Source of the DNA: Allomuricauda sp.
GTDB taxonomy: Bacteria > Bacteroidota > Bacteroidia > Flavobacteriales > Flavobacteriaceae
Assembly: GCA_003712125.1 (NCBI GenBank)
Contig: RHLF01000001.1
Location: 868,001 to 932,000, forward strand
Direction: 5' to 3'
Length of the DNA: 64,000 nt
Shown in pieces: positions 56,416 to 64,000 of the stretch (the first letter of the stretch is position 1; each line of letters begins with the position of its first letter). A program made the position numbers and the translations under genes. Below the pieces are notes generated by a model, which had not been told where the DNA came from, ran no database searches, and was given only the letters and a program-made list of their open reading frames with translations.

Positions 56416-58203
56416 TTGAATACCAAAAAAGCCTTCCCTTTTAAACTTGTCGATAATCCTTTTCCGCTCGTTATAGTTGACTCGACGCTCACGATTCAAG
56501 AATGCTCAGTCGAAACCTTAGCTTTTTTTGAAATAGATGATTCAGCACAGCCGATGCATCTCAAGGAGTTGATCGGGGAATCCTATAAAATCTTTCTTGA
56601 AAGTACGGAAAACAAGAAAAAACAGATTGAAACAATCTCCATTTTTTCTAAAACCGAGAAACAGCGATGGATAAGAACAGCATGTTATCCTGATATAACC
56701 AACAGTCATTTTCATATCTATTTTGATGACGTCAGCGACGAAATAAGTCAATATGAACTTTCAATGCGCGCCAAACGCATCGCCAAAATTGGTAGCTGGA
56801 AAGTAGATTTGGTCAAGAACACCCTTATTTGGTCAGATATTACCCGTGAGATACATGAGGTACCCAATGATTTTGTACCCGATCTAAAAATGGCCATCAA
56901 TTTTTATAAAGAGGGGAAGCATCGAGACAAAATAAACAATGCGGTGTCAGCCTGTATGGAAATGGCAAAACCGTTTGATCTAGAGCTTATTATTGTGACC
57001 GCCAAAGGAAGGGAAAAATGGGTGCGGGCCATAGGTGAAGCTGAGGTAATCCAAGGCGAAGTATGTGGATTTCAAGGCGTGTTTCAAGACATTGATAAGA
57101 TCAAACGGGAACAATTGCGGTATGAGATCCTGAACAACCGAATGCGAGCGGCCATTGAGGGTGCAAATATTGGCATTTGGGACTGGGATATCGAAAAGAA
57201 CGACCTTATTTGGGACGAAAACATGTTCACGATTTTTGGTATTGATGAGAGCCAGTTTAAGGCAGCTTACGAGGCATGGGAATCTGTGGTTCATCCTGAT
57301 GACAAAGAAAATGCTGTTGAGGAAGTTCAAATGGCTTTAGACGGGATAAAAGAATTTGATACAGAGTTTAGGGCCATCAAAGGATGCGGGTCTATCGCTT
57401 ACATTTTGGGGCGCGCAATCGTCTTTCGCGATGAGGAAGGAAACCCATTGCGTATGGTAGGCATCAATCAAGATGTTACCAAGGCACGTATAAAAGACAT
57501 TAGGGCACGAAGGTTACTTGAGGTTATGGAAAAGCAAAATGTAAAACTCACCAATTTTGCCCACGTTGTTTCACATAACATTCGCTCGAGCTCGTCCAAT
57601 ATTTCGATGCTTTCGGGCATGTTGCTCGACAACACGTCAAATGACCGTACGCTTGAGTTCATAGAAATGATCAACAAATCAGCCGAAAAATTGGAAGAGA
57701 CGATTTCAGACCTCAACGAAATCGTAAAAATACAAACCACGGATTCTCTTGATTTATATCAAATTGAAGTCCGGTCAGTTCTTGAAAGTGTTATTGAAAG
57801 CATCAATGCCCTGGTTGTAGAATCCAAGGCCGAAATCCGAATTGATATTGATCGCTCTTTAAGGGTATGGGGCATCAAACCATATTTGACAAGTATATTT
57901 TTAAACCTCCTGACCAACAGTATCAAGTACCGCTCTCCCGATCGAAAGCTGTTGGTTAACATTGGTGTTGAACATTCTGATAATCAAACGGTCATCGCAT
58001 TCAATGATAACGGGATCGGCATTGATTTAAAGAAGAACGGCCAACACCTTTTTGGTATGTACAAAACCTTCCATAGCAACAAAGACGCCAAGGGAATAGG
58101 ACTTTACATTGCCAACAATCAAATGGAAGCTTTAGATGGAAGAATTGAAGTCAAAAGTAGCGTTGGCCAAGGAAGCACCTTTTATCTTCATTTTAAAAAA
58201 TAA
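56416..58203 (+). CDS. PAS-domain sensor histidine kinase
   Basis: A 595-aa cytoplasmic kinase without membrane helices. It has three PAS-type regions (about 10-110, 118-235, 240-358; the last two show IGSWKVDLVKNTLIWS and IGIWDWDIEKNDLIWDENMF). The phospho-acceptor His387 lies in FAHVVSHNIRSSSSN. The HATPase has the N box NLLTNSIKY, G1 FNDNGIGID and G2 GIGLYIANNQMEAL. SHNIR is the form common in Bacteroidota PAS kinases in place of SHELR. It starts with TTG; no in-frame ATG lies between the upstream stop and that codon. The stop overlaps the regulator ATG by 1 nt (TAATG). Confidence 0.9.
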   Translation: MNTKKAFPFKLVDNPFPLVIVDSTLTIQECSVETLAFFEIDDSAQPMHLKELIGESYKIFLESTENKKKQIETISIFSKTEKQRWIRTACYPDITNSHFHIYFDDVSDEISQYELSMRAKRIAKIGSWKVDLVKNTLIWSDITREIHEVPNDFVPDLKMAINFYKEGKHRDKINNAVSACMEMAKPFDLELIIVTAKGREKWVRAIGEAEVIQGEVCGFQGVFQDIDKIKREQLRYEILNNRMRAAIEGANIGIWDWDIEKNDLIWDENMFTIFGIDESQFKAAYEAWESVVHPDDKENAVEEVQMALDGIKEFDTEFRAIKGCGSIAYILGRAIVFRDEEGNPLRMVGINQDVTKARIKDIRARRLLEVMEKQNVKLTNFAHVVSHNIRSSSSNISMLSGMLLDNTSNDRTLEFIEMINKSAEKLEETISDLNEIVKIQTTDSLDLYQIEVRSVLESVIESINALVVESKAEIRIDIDRSLRVWGIKPYLTSIFLNLLTNSIKYRSPDRKLLVNIGVEHSDNQTVIAFNDNGIGIDLKKNGQHLFGMYKTFHSNKDAKGIGLYIANNQMEALDGRIEVKSSVGQGSTFYLHFKK

Positions 58204-58607
58204 TGTCAAGTACGATGGAGACAAAAAAGCTTTTTTTGGTTGACAATGATGATATCTTTTGTTTTGCTGCCGAGGTATTGATTAAATCGCGAAACCTGGC
58301 CCATGAGGTGGCTCGTTTTGAAAACGGCCTTGAGGCGCTCAATGCCTTAAAAACCCTAGTCGATAGCCCTGACGAATTGCCTGCGATACTCCTTTTAGAC
58401 CTTAATATGCCCATCATGTCGGGATGGGAATTTCTTGATGAAATTAAAACCGGACCTGAAATCTTTACAAAGAAAATTGCGATTTATATTTTGACCTCTT
58501 CAATTGCCCCAGAAGACGTAACAAAATCAAAAGACTACCCTTTTTTAGAAGGCTATATTACAAAGCCCTTAACTGTTGAAGATATAGATCGGGTGAGCGC
58601 AAAGTAA
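58203..58607 (+). CDS. Single-domain response regulator
   Basis: A 134-aa receiver domain only. The acidic pocket is VDNDD (13-17), the phospho-acceptor is Asp66 in LLLDLNMP, and the switch residue is Thr98 in YILTSS. The conserved Lys121 lies in YITKPL. There is no DNA-binding or enzyme output domain, so it should act by protein contact or as a phospho-relay intermediate. Its start codon overlaps the kinase stop (TAATG), so kinase and regulator are made together. It is convergent with the TauE/SafE gene, 7 bp apart. Confidence 0.92.
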   Translation: MSSTMETKKLFLVDNDDIFCFAAEVLIKSRNLAHEVARFENGLEALNALKTLVDSPDELPAILLLDLNMPIMSGWEFLDEIKTGPEIFTKKIAIYILTSSIAPEDVTKSKDYPFLEGYITKPLTVEDIDRVSAK

Positions 58608-58614
58608 CATTCGG

Positions 58615-59355
58615 TCACCTTGAAAGTATGGCTACGGCCCCAATAGCCGTTACGACAATCACAAAACGCCGGTATTGCTTCTCGTTAATGATACGTACGA
58701 GATAAACCCCCAGAACCATTCCGAAGAATATGGCCGGCAGCAGTTTTAAATCAATGAGCAACGATTCTTTGTTAATGGTCTTCCAAATAAAAATGTGAAA
58801 AGGAAGCTTAAAGGCATTGGTGATCAAAAACAACCAAGCAGCGGTGCCAACGAACTCATTTTTTGGAAGTCGCATGGCCAAGAAAAAGATGTTTGTAAAG
58901 GCGCCGGCCAAATTACCGATCATTGTTGTAATGCCCGCCACGATACCGACCCCACTGGCAAAGGTCCAATGGGTGGGTACCTTTTGGCCCTTCCTTTTGT
59001 CCCAATAAATAAGCGCCGCAAGACTTATGAAAATGACAATTACCATGCCCACCTTAAACTGAGCCTCGGGCAAATCAGCACCCACAGCAGTGCCGATCAG
59101 AATGCCCAGAACCATCCAGGGCAAAAATTGCCATATGTATTTCCACTGAGCATGCCGGTTATAGTAGATTACGGCGAAGATGTCACCTACCAATAAGAGG
59201 GGCATTAGAATACCCGTGGAGTCCCTAGCCCCAAATGCCAGTGCCAGCAAAGTCACATTGAATATGGAAAGCCCCTTTAATCCCGCTTTTGAGTTCCCCA
59301 ACAAAAAAATGGCAGTATAGGCCAGCGCCCAACCCATTGCGGTAATTTCATTCAT
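58615..59355 (-). CDS. TauE/SafE-family membrane permease
   Basis: A 246-aa membrane protein with about eight hydrophobic helices. Family motifs are visible: LLGNSKAGLKGLSIFNVTLLALAFGARDSTGILMPLLLVGDIFAV near the N-terminus, and IAGITTMIGNLAGAFTNIFFLAMRLPKNEFVGTAAWLF in the second half (about 135-175). The family is linked to export of sulfite, sulfoacetate and similar anions, but the substrate here is unknown and no sulfur gene is adjacent. It is divergent from the SSF symporter gene (85 bp between starts). Confidence 0.88.
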   Translation of the reverse strand: MNEITAMGWALAYTAIFLLGNSKAGLKGLSIFNVTLLALAFGARDSTGILMPLLLVGDIFAVIYYNRHAQWKYIWQFLPWMVLGILIGTAVGADLPEAQFKVGMVIVIFISLAALIYWDKRKGQKVPTHWTFASGVGIVAGITTMIGNLAGAFTNIFFLAMRLPKNEFVGTAAWLFLITNAFKLPFHIFIWKTINKESLLIDLKLLPAIFFGMVLGVYLVRIINEKQYRRFVIVVTAIGAVAILSR

Positions 59356-59440
59356 ACTTGAAATTCTGTGATACAGCTCATTAATGTCGTAAAAATAACA
59401 GTTAATGCCTTATATTTAATGATTCAACCAAAACCAAATT

Positions 59441-61243
59441 ATGGATATCCAAACCCTCGACTACGTCATAATTTTTGGCTTTTTTGCCCTGGTACTGGGC
59501 ATCGGAGTCTACGTATCCAAACAATCGGGTAAGAACACAGCTGAGTATTTTTTATCGGGCCGGAGCATGCCCTGGTGGCTTCTGGGCTTTTCAATGGTGG
59601 CCACTACATTTTCAACGGATACACCCAATCTGGTGACTGATTTTGTGCGAACCGATGGGGTATCGGGCAACTGGGGCTGGTGGGTCTTTTTGTTGACAGG
59701 CTTGCTAACAGTTTTCGTGTATGCCAAACTTTGGAGAAAGTCAAATGTCGCTACCGACATGGAATTCTATGAACTTCGGTACGGAGGGAAGCCTGCAGCA
59801 TTCCTCAGAGGCTTCCGATCAATTTATCTAGGCATAATTTTTAATGTCATGGCCATGTCAGCGGTAACCTTGGCCGCCATTAAAATTGGTCAGGTGATGT
59901 TGGGGTTGAGTCCGATTCAAACAGTTTTGATAGCAGGAAGTATCACCATGGTATTTAGCGCCATCGGTGGATTTAGAGGGGTGGTCTATACAGATTTTGT
60001 TCTGTTCTTTTTGGCGATTATTGGTGCCATCGGGGCGGCCGTATATTTGGTCAATATGCCTGAGGTTGGCGGACTTTCAAAGATTTTGGAAAATGAATTG
60101 GTTCAAAGCAAAATGTCAATTCTGCCTGACTTTTCAAACACTGAAGCCCTGATTACGGTTTTGATTGTTCCTTTGGCGGTCCAATGGTGGAGCGCTTGGT
60201 ACCCTGGTGGTGAACCAGGGGGTGGAGGGTATATTGCTCAACGAATGTTGGCCGCAAAGAATGAAAATCACGCCGTTGGAGCCACCTTTTTCTTTAATAT
60301 TTTACATTATGCGTTACGGCCTTGGCCCTGGATTTTGGTAGCCTTGGCATCCTTGGTTGTTTTTCCAGACCTGGAAAGTATCCGGCAGGCATTTCCTAAT
60401 ATCGAAGACAGTAAGTTGGGTCATGATTTGGCCTATTCGGCAATGCTGACCAAACTGCCTTCTGGCCTCTTGGGGATCGTTTTGGCCTCTTTGGGAGCAG
60501 CTTATATGTCGACAATTTCGACACACCTGAACTGGGGCTCTTCGTACGTGGTCAATGATTTTTACAAACAGCAGATCAATAAAAATGCCTCTGAAAAAGA
60601 ATTGGTAAATGTAGGCCGGATAACAACAGTGGTATTAATGATATTGAGCGCCTTGTTTGCCTTGGCACTGACCAACGCCGTTCAGTTGTTCGATATCATC
60701 ATTATGTTTGGGGCCGGTACTGGACTTATTTTTATTCTTCGATGGTTTTGGTGGCGGATCAATGCATGGAGTGAAATTGTGGCCATGTTTTTCTCAGGAA
60801 TCGTTTCCATTCTTTTTTGGCAATTTGAAGAGCAGCTATTCCTCGCTGATGGGGCACCTTTCCCAGCATGGAGTAAGTTTATCTTGGTTGTTTTGCTCAC
60901 CACAATAGTTTGGTTGGCGGTAACCTACCTTACCAAACCAGAATCGAATGAAACCCTTTATGCCTTCTATAAAAAAACCCAACCTGGGGGTCCTGGGTGG
61001 AAGAAAATTGTAGCCAGTGCCCAATCAGAAAATGTTGATATCATTGCAGGTAGCGCAAAATGGTCAGTTCCTTCAGGAATTAAGGCCATGTTGCTTGGCT
61101 GTGTTTTGGTATATAGCTGTCTCTTTGCTACGGGGAACTGGATTTACGGCAACTACAGCCTTGCCGCCGGACTTACACTATTGGCATTGGTTTCGGCGGT
61201 TATTTTACAACGGGTTTGGCAAAAAATGAAAGACATTTTCTAA
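59441..61243 (+). CDS. Sodium:solute symporter (SSF family)
   Basis: A 600-aa membrane protein with about 13-14 helices. It has typical SSF features: the start DYVIIFGFFALVLGIGVYVSKQSGKNTAEYFLSGRSMPWWLLGFSM, then STDTPNLVTDFV, GGFRGVVYTDFVLFF and LGAAYMSTISTHLNWGSSYVVNDFY. It takes up a solute with Na+. The coupled NagX-like gene suggests a sugar or amino sugar (inference). The stop overlaps the next ATG (TAATG). Confidence 0.9.
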   Translation: MDIQTLDYVIIFGFFALVLGIGVYVSKQSGKNTAEYFLSGRSMPWWLLGFSMVATTFSTDTPNLVTDFVRTDGVSGNWGWWVFLLTGLLTVFVYAKLWRKSNVATDMEFYELRYGGKPAAFLRGFRSIYLGIIFNVMAMSAVTLAAIKIGQVMLGLSPIQTVLIAGSITMVFSAIGGFRGVVYTDFVLFFLAIIGAIGAAVYLVNMPEVGGLSKILENELVQSKMSILPDFSNTEALITVLIVPLAVQWWSAWYPGGEPGGGGYIAQRMLAAKNENHAVGATFFFNILHYALRPWPWILVALASLVVFPDLESIRQAFPNIEDSKLGHDLAYSAMLTKLPSGLLGIVLASLGAAYMSTISTHLNWGSSYVVNDFYKQQINKNASEKELVNVGRITTVVLMILSALFALALTNAVQLFDIIIMFGAGTGLIFILRWFWWRINAWSEIVAMFFSGIVSILFWQFEEQLFLADGAPFPAWSKFILVVLLTTIVWLAVTYLTKPESNETLYAFYKKTQPGGPGWKKIVASAQSENVDIIAGSAKWSVPSGIKAMLLGCVLVYSCLFATGNWIYGNYSLAAGLTLLALVSAVILQRVWQKMKDIF

Positions 61244-62331
61244 TGAAGGACAGAATTTTATCAGTAGATATATTTAGAGGCATGACCATTGTCTTAATGA
61301 TTTTGGTCAACACCCCAGGAACGTGGTCAGCGGTTTACGCTCCGCTATTGCATGCGAAGTGGCATGGGTATACGCCAACAGATTTGGTCTTCCCATTCTT
61401 CTTGTTCATTGTGGGCACCTCGATTGTTTTTGCCTATAAAAACAAAACGTTAGAAGCTTCAGTATATAAAAAAATCACCATTAGAAGCCTTAAGCTGATA
61501 GGATTGGGCTTGTTCTTGGGAGCTTTTACCATTTCCTTTCCTTTTATCAAGGAGTTTGCCGAAATACGTTTTCCGGGAGTATTGCAGCGAATAGGGGTTG
61601 TTTTCTTTTTTGCTTCCATACTCTTTTTGAACTTGGATTGGAAAAAATTAATTGCGGTTGCCGCTATACTATTGGTGGGCTATTGGCTGCTCATGGTTTT
61701 TGTGCCCGTCGAGGGGGTGGCCTCCACCTTGGAACGCGCACCCAACAATCTGGCCAATTGGCTTGATGTTCAAGTTTTTGGTTCACATAATTACAAACCA
61801 GATTACGACCCAGAAGGCTTATTGAGCACCATCCCATCCATTGTAAGTTCTCTTTTGGGGATATTCACAGGCTTGATTTTAGTATCTAAGCAAGCGAAAA
61901 AAGTGACCCTGCTTTTTGGTATTGGCGGGTCAATGTTGTTGGTGGGCCATTTATGGGATTTGTTTTTCCCTATCAACAAAGCCCTTTGGACAAGTAGTTT
62001 CGTCTTGGTCACCGCAGGCTGGGCCAATATTGTTTTGGCTTTGATCTATTACCTGACCGATGTAAAAAAGATAAGGTTTGGAAGTATTTTTAGGTACGCT
62101 GGGGCCAACGCAATTGTTGTCTATTTTTTATCCAGCTTTATTAGTAAGCTATTCTACCTCATCAAAATAGATGAAGAGACCTCCTTGCATGGTTGGCTTT
62201 TTGAAAAAATCTATGTGCACGATTTTTTATCCTTGCAAATGAGCTCACTCTTGTATGGGCTCAGTGTTGTGGCTTTTTACTGCATCTTGGCACAGGTGCT
62301 GTACAAACGGAAGATTTTCATAAAGGTATAA
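61243..62331 (+). CDS. NagX/DUF5009-like membrane acetyltransferase
   Basis: A 362-aa membrane protein with about 10 helices. The family start RILSVDIFRGMTIVLMILVNTPG is followed by LLHAKWHGYTPTDLVFPFFLFIVG (about 37-60). That segment matches the catalytic His region of heparan-alpha-glucosaminide N-acetyltransferase relatives. Such proteins move an acetyl group across the membrane onto an amino sugar. I use the ATG at 61243, which overlaps the symporter stop; an in-frame start at 61216 lies inside the symporter gene. The pairing suggests joint uptake and acetylation of a sugar (inference). Confidence 0.87.
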   Translation: MKDRILSVDIFRGMTIVLMILVNTPGTWSAVYAPLLHAKWHGYTPTDLVFPFFLFIVGTSIVFAYKNKTLEASVYKKITIRSLKLIGLGLFLGAFTISFPFIKEFAEIRFPGVLQRIGVVFFFASILFLNLDWKKLIAVAAILLVGYWLLMVFVPVEGVASTLERAPNNLANWLDVQVFGSHNYKPDYDPEGLLSTIPSIVSSLLGIFTGLILVSKQAKKVTLLFGIGGSMLLVGHLWDLFFPINKALWTSSFVLVTAGWANIVLALIYYLTDVKKIRFGSIFRYAGANAIVVYFLSSFISKLFYLIKIDEETSLHGWLFEKIYVHDFLSLQMSSLLYGLSVVAFYCILAQVLYKRKIFIKV

Positions 62332-62335
62332 GGCA

Positions 62336-62923
62336 TTACCGGTTCTGCATGAACCGGGCCACATACTTGCCAATGACGTCAAACTCCAAATTTACAAGGC
62401 TTCCCTCTTGGTATGACTTGAATCTTGTGTGCTCGTAGGTATAAGGAATTATTGCTACTGAAAAAGAGTCTTTTTTCGAATCAACAACGGTTAGGCTTAC
62501 GCCGTCGATGGTGATTGAGCCCTTTTCAATTGTGACATTGTTTTTTGAGGCGTCATAAGTGAACGTAAAGAACCAGCTGCCATCCCTTTCTTCTATTTTG
62601 GTGCAGGCGGCAACTTGATCCACATGCCCTTGAACCAAATGTCCATCAAGGCGGTTCCCAAGAATCATGGCGCGCTCAAGATTGACGGCATCACCCACTT
62701 TTAGCAAACCTAAGGCTGATTTTTCCAAAGTCTCTTGAATCGCGGTAACGGTATAAACCAAACCATTAAGTTCAACTACAGTCAAGCAAACGCCATTGTG
62801 TGAAACACTTTGGTCAATTTTAAGCTCAGAAGTAATGGGTGAAGAAACGCTTATATGCAGGTTTTCACCTTCTTTTTTTAAATCAACCACTTCTCCCAAA
62901 GTCTCTATAATGCCTGTGAACAT
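62336..62923 (-). CDS. ribE: Riboflavin synthase (alpha chain)
   Basis: A 195-aa enzyme that joins two 6,7-dimethyl-8-ribityllumazine molecules to give riboflavin. Two similar lumazine-binding barrels are visible. The first starts MFTGIIETLGEVV and contains SVSHNGVCLTVVEL. The second starts near RAMILGNRLDGHLVQGHVD and contains GSITIDGVSLTVVD. The start ATG at 62923 begins the invariant MFTGI; an in-frame extension to 63034 would overlap pdxA. It is divergent from pdxA (55 bp) and convergent with the NagX-like gene (4 bp). Confidence 0.95.
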   Translation of the reverse strand: MFTGIIETLGEVVDLKKEGENLHISVSSPITSELKIDQSVSHNGVCLTVVELNGLVYTVTAIQETLEKSALGLLKVGDAVNLERAMILGNRLDGHLVQGHVDQVAACTKIEERDGSWFFTFTYDASKNNVTIEKGSITIDGVSLTVVDSKKDSFSVAIIPYTYEHTRFKSYQEGSLVNLEFDVIGKYVARFMQNR

Positions 62924-62938
62924 GTATGTTTTATTGAG

Positions 62939-62946
62939 TAATTTTG
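62939..62946 (+). promoter_or_regulatory. -7 box TAATTTTG of pdxA
   Basis: A perfect TAnnTTTG in the 55-bp gap between ribE and pdxA, 32 bp before the pdxA ATG. Confidence 0.45.
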
Positions 62947-62978
62947 CAAGGTAAAAATAAGCATCACCAATTGATTTT

Positions 62979-64000
62979 ATGAAGGACAAGGGCAAAATTA
63001 AGCTTGGCATATCGATCGGAGACCCTAATGGCATCGGCTGTGAGGTCGCCCTTAAAACCTTTCAGGATGCCCGCATGTTGGAGTTTTGTACGCCCATTTT
63101 ATTTGCTTCAAACAAAAGTATTTCATTTCAAAAGAGCCATTTAAAAATAGATCTTGGATTCAACGGGGTCAAAAGCGCAACACAGGCCATTGAAGGGAAA
63201 ATAAATGTGGTGAATGTCTGGAATGAAGGCCCGAAAACAACATTTGGCACATCGAGTACCGAGGGAGGTGAGTATGCTATAAAATCGCTAAAAGCGGCCG
63301 TTTCATCCTTAAAGAGGGGAGAGATCGATGTTTTGGTCACGGCACCGATCAATAAAAACAACATCCAATCGGATCAATTTAATTTTCCCGGACATACAGA
63401 TTATTTGGCCAAAGAACTCCAAGGGAAAAGTTTAATGTTGATGGTTTCCGGAAGTTTGCGGGTGGGTTTGTTAACAGACCATATTGCAGTGAAAGAGGTG
63501 GCAGAAAGCATAACTCCAAAACTAATCGAAGAAAAGGTGACGACCTTAATAGAATCATTAAAGGTTGATTTTGGTGTCCGAAAACCCAAAATAGCCTTAA
63601 TGGGAATCAATCCACATAGCGGAGACAACGGTACCATTGGTGAAGAAGATGAAAAAATAATGAAACCGGCCATTAAAAAATTGTTTGACTCGGGTCATTT
63701 GGTTTTTGGTCCCTATGCCGCTGACGGTTTTTTTGGTTCAGATGCCTTTAACAACTTTGACGCCATTCTTGCAGCGTACCATGACCAAGGTTTAATTCCC
63801 TTTAAAACACTGTCCTTTGGCAAAGGGGTTAATTTTACCGCAGGATTGGCGAAGGTTAGAACCTCTCCCGACCACGGCACTGCCTTTGAAATTGCAGGCA
63901 AGGGGGTGGCAGACGAGGGCTCATTTAAGGAGGCTGTATTCATGGCCATCCAGGTTTATAGAAACAGATTAGACCACAGCAAAATAGCTGCCAATCCATT
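62979..64000 (+). CDS. pdxA: 4-hydroxythreonine-4-phosphate dehydrogenase, 3' end outside window
   Basis: The first 340 codons of PdxA, which oxidises 4-phosphohydroxy-L-threonine in pyridoxal phosphate synthesis. Visible are ISIGDPNGIGCE (about 11-22), PGHTDYLA (137-144), TDHIAVKEV with His168, NPHSGDNG with His213 and AAYHDQGLIPFKT with His268. The last three His match the metal ligands known in E. coli PdxA. The start ATG gives MKDKGKIKLGISIGDPNG. About 10 residues are likely missing at the C-terminus because the window ends. Confidence 0.96.
   Translation, partial: MKDKGKIKLGISIGDPNGIGCEVALKTFQDARMLEFCTPILFASNKSISFQKSHLKIDLGFNGVKSATQAIEGKINVVNVWNEGPKTTFGTSSTEGGEYAIKSLKAAVSSLKRGEIDVLVTAPINKNNIQSDQFNFPGHTDYLAKELQGKSLMLMVSGSLRVGLLTDHIAVKEVAESITPKLIEEKVTTLIESLKVDFGVRKPKIALMGINPHSGDNGTIGEEDEKIMKPAIKKLFDSGHLVFGPYAADGFFGSDAFNNFDAILAAYHDQGLIPFKTLSFGKGVNFTAGLAKVRTSPDHGTAFEIAGKGVADEGSFKEAVFMAIQVYRNRLDHSKIAANP

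Noticed and set aside
62924-63034. Longer N-terminus of riboflavin synthase
   Set aside because: It would overlap the pdxA start and displace the invariant MFTGI start.

Overview
The window looks like a chromosomal segment of a (probably marine) member of the Flavobacteriaceae, phylum Bacteroidota. Four lines of evidence support this. There are type IX secretion (T9SS) type B sorting domains and PorP/SprF-family outer-membrane proteins. There is a sprB-type gliding adhesin operon. The promoters carry the Bacteroidota -7 box TAnnTTTG, with little Shine-Dalgarno signal. The paralogue families are typical: an outer-membrane beta-barrel TonB-receptor relative, PAS kinases with an SHNIR box, and DUF4175. 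I cannot name a genus. No insertion sequence, prophage, integrase or CRISPR array was seen.

Layout. Positions 1-2789 hold the 5' part of a DUF4175-type membrane/coiled-coil protein gene on the minus strand. 2855-7630 is a plus-strand run: an AlkB-type alkane monooxygenase, gltX, an SPFH/Band-7 protein and a secreted VCBS/FG-GAP propeller. glnS lies at 7797-9482 on the minus strand. 9742-28790 is the centrepiece, a tightly packed four-gene plus-strand operon: a 750-aa Ig-like type B protein, a 721-aa PorP/SprF protein fused to two SPOR-like repeats, a 4548-aa SprB-like adhesin with about 41 SprB repeats, and a 316-aa SprF-like protein. It matches the order sprC-sprD-sprB-sprF known from Flavobacterium johnsoniae gliding. 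folB and tRNA-Cys(GCA) follow.

29345-32902 (minus) is rnr, a DUF2807 protein and a LysE-family exporter. A 581-bp very AT-rich gap separates rnr from the divergent rpiB-elaA pair. 34394-43332 is a long minus-strand run: an MBL hydrolase, an S8 lipoprotein protease, an M1 aminopeptidase, a terminator, rnpA, a C-terminal processing protease, an alpha/beta hydrolase and an orphan 5-methylcytosine methyltransferase. 43534-54700 alternates strands: CPA1 antiporter, lepA, TonB-receptor-like barrel, PD40 lipoprotein, M28/PDZ peptidase, dusB, FtsX-like permease and rbfA. 54742-55294 holds mce and a CAT-anticodon tRNA with a strong terminator. 55423-64000 holds an unknown secreted protein, a 58-aa membrane peptide, a PAS histidine kinase with a coupled response regulator, a TauE/SafE permease, a sodium:solute symporter coupled to a NagX-like acetyltransferase, ribE, and the start of pdxA, which is cut by the window end.

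How the genes work together. The spr operon should build a mobile surface adhesin exported by T9SS, and the PorP/SprF partners probably serve the type B proteins. The MBL-S8-M1 group, the Ctp protease and the M28 peptidase form a rich set of cell-envelope or exported hydrolases, as expected of a protein-degrading flavobacterium. Much of the rest is housekeeping (gltX, glnS, lepA, rbfA, rnpA, rnr, dusB, folB, ribE, pdxA). The DNA is very compact: six convergent gene pairs end within 7 bp of each other or overlap.
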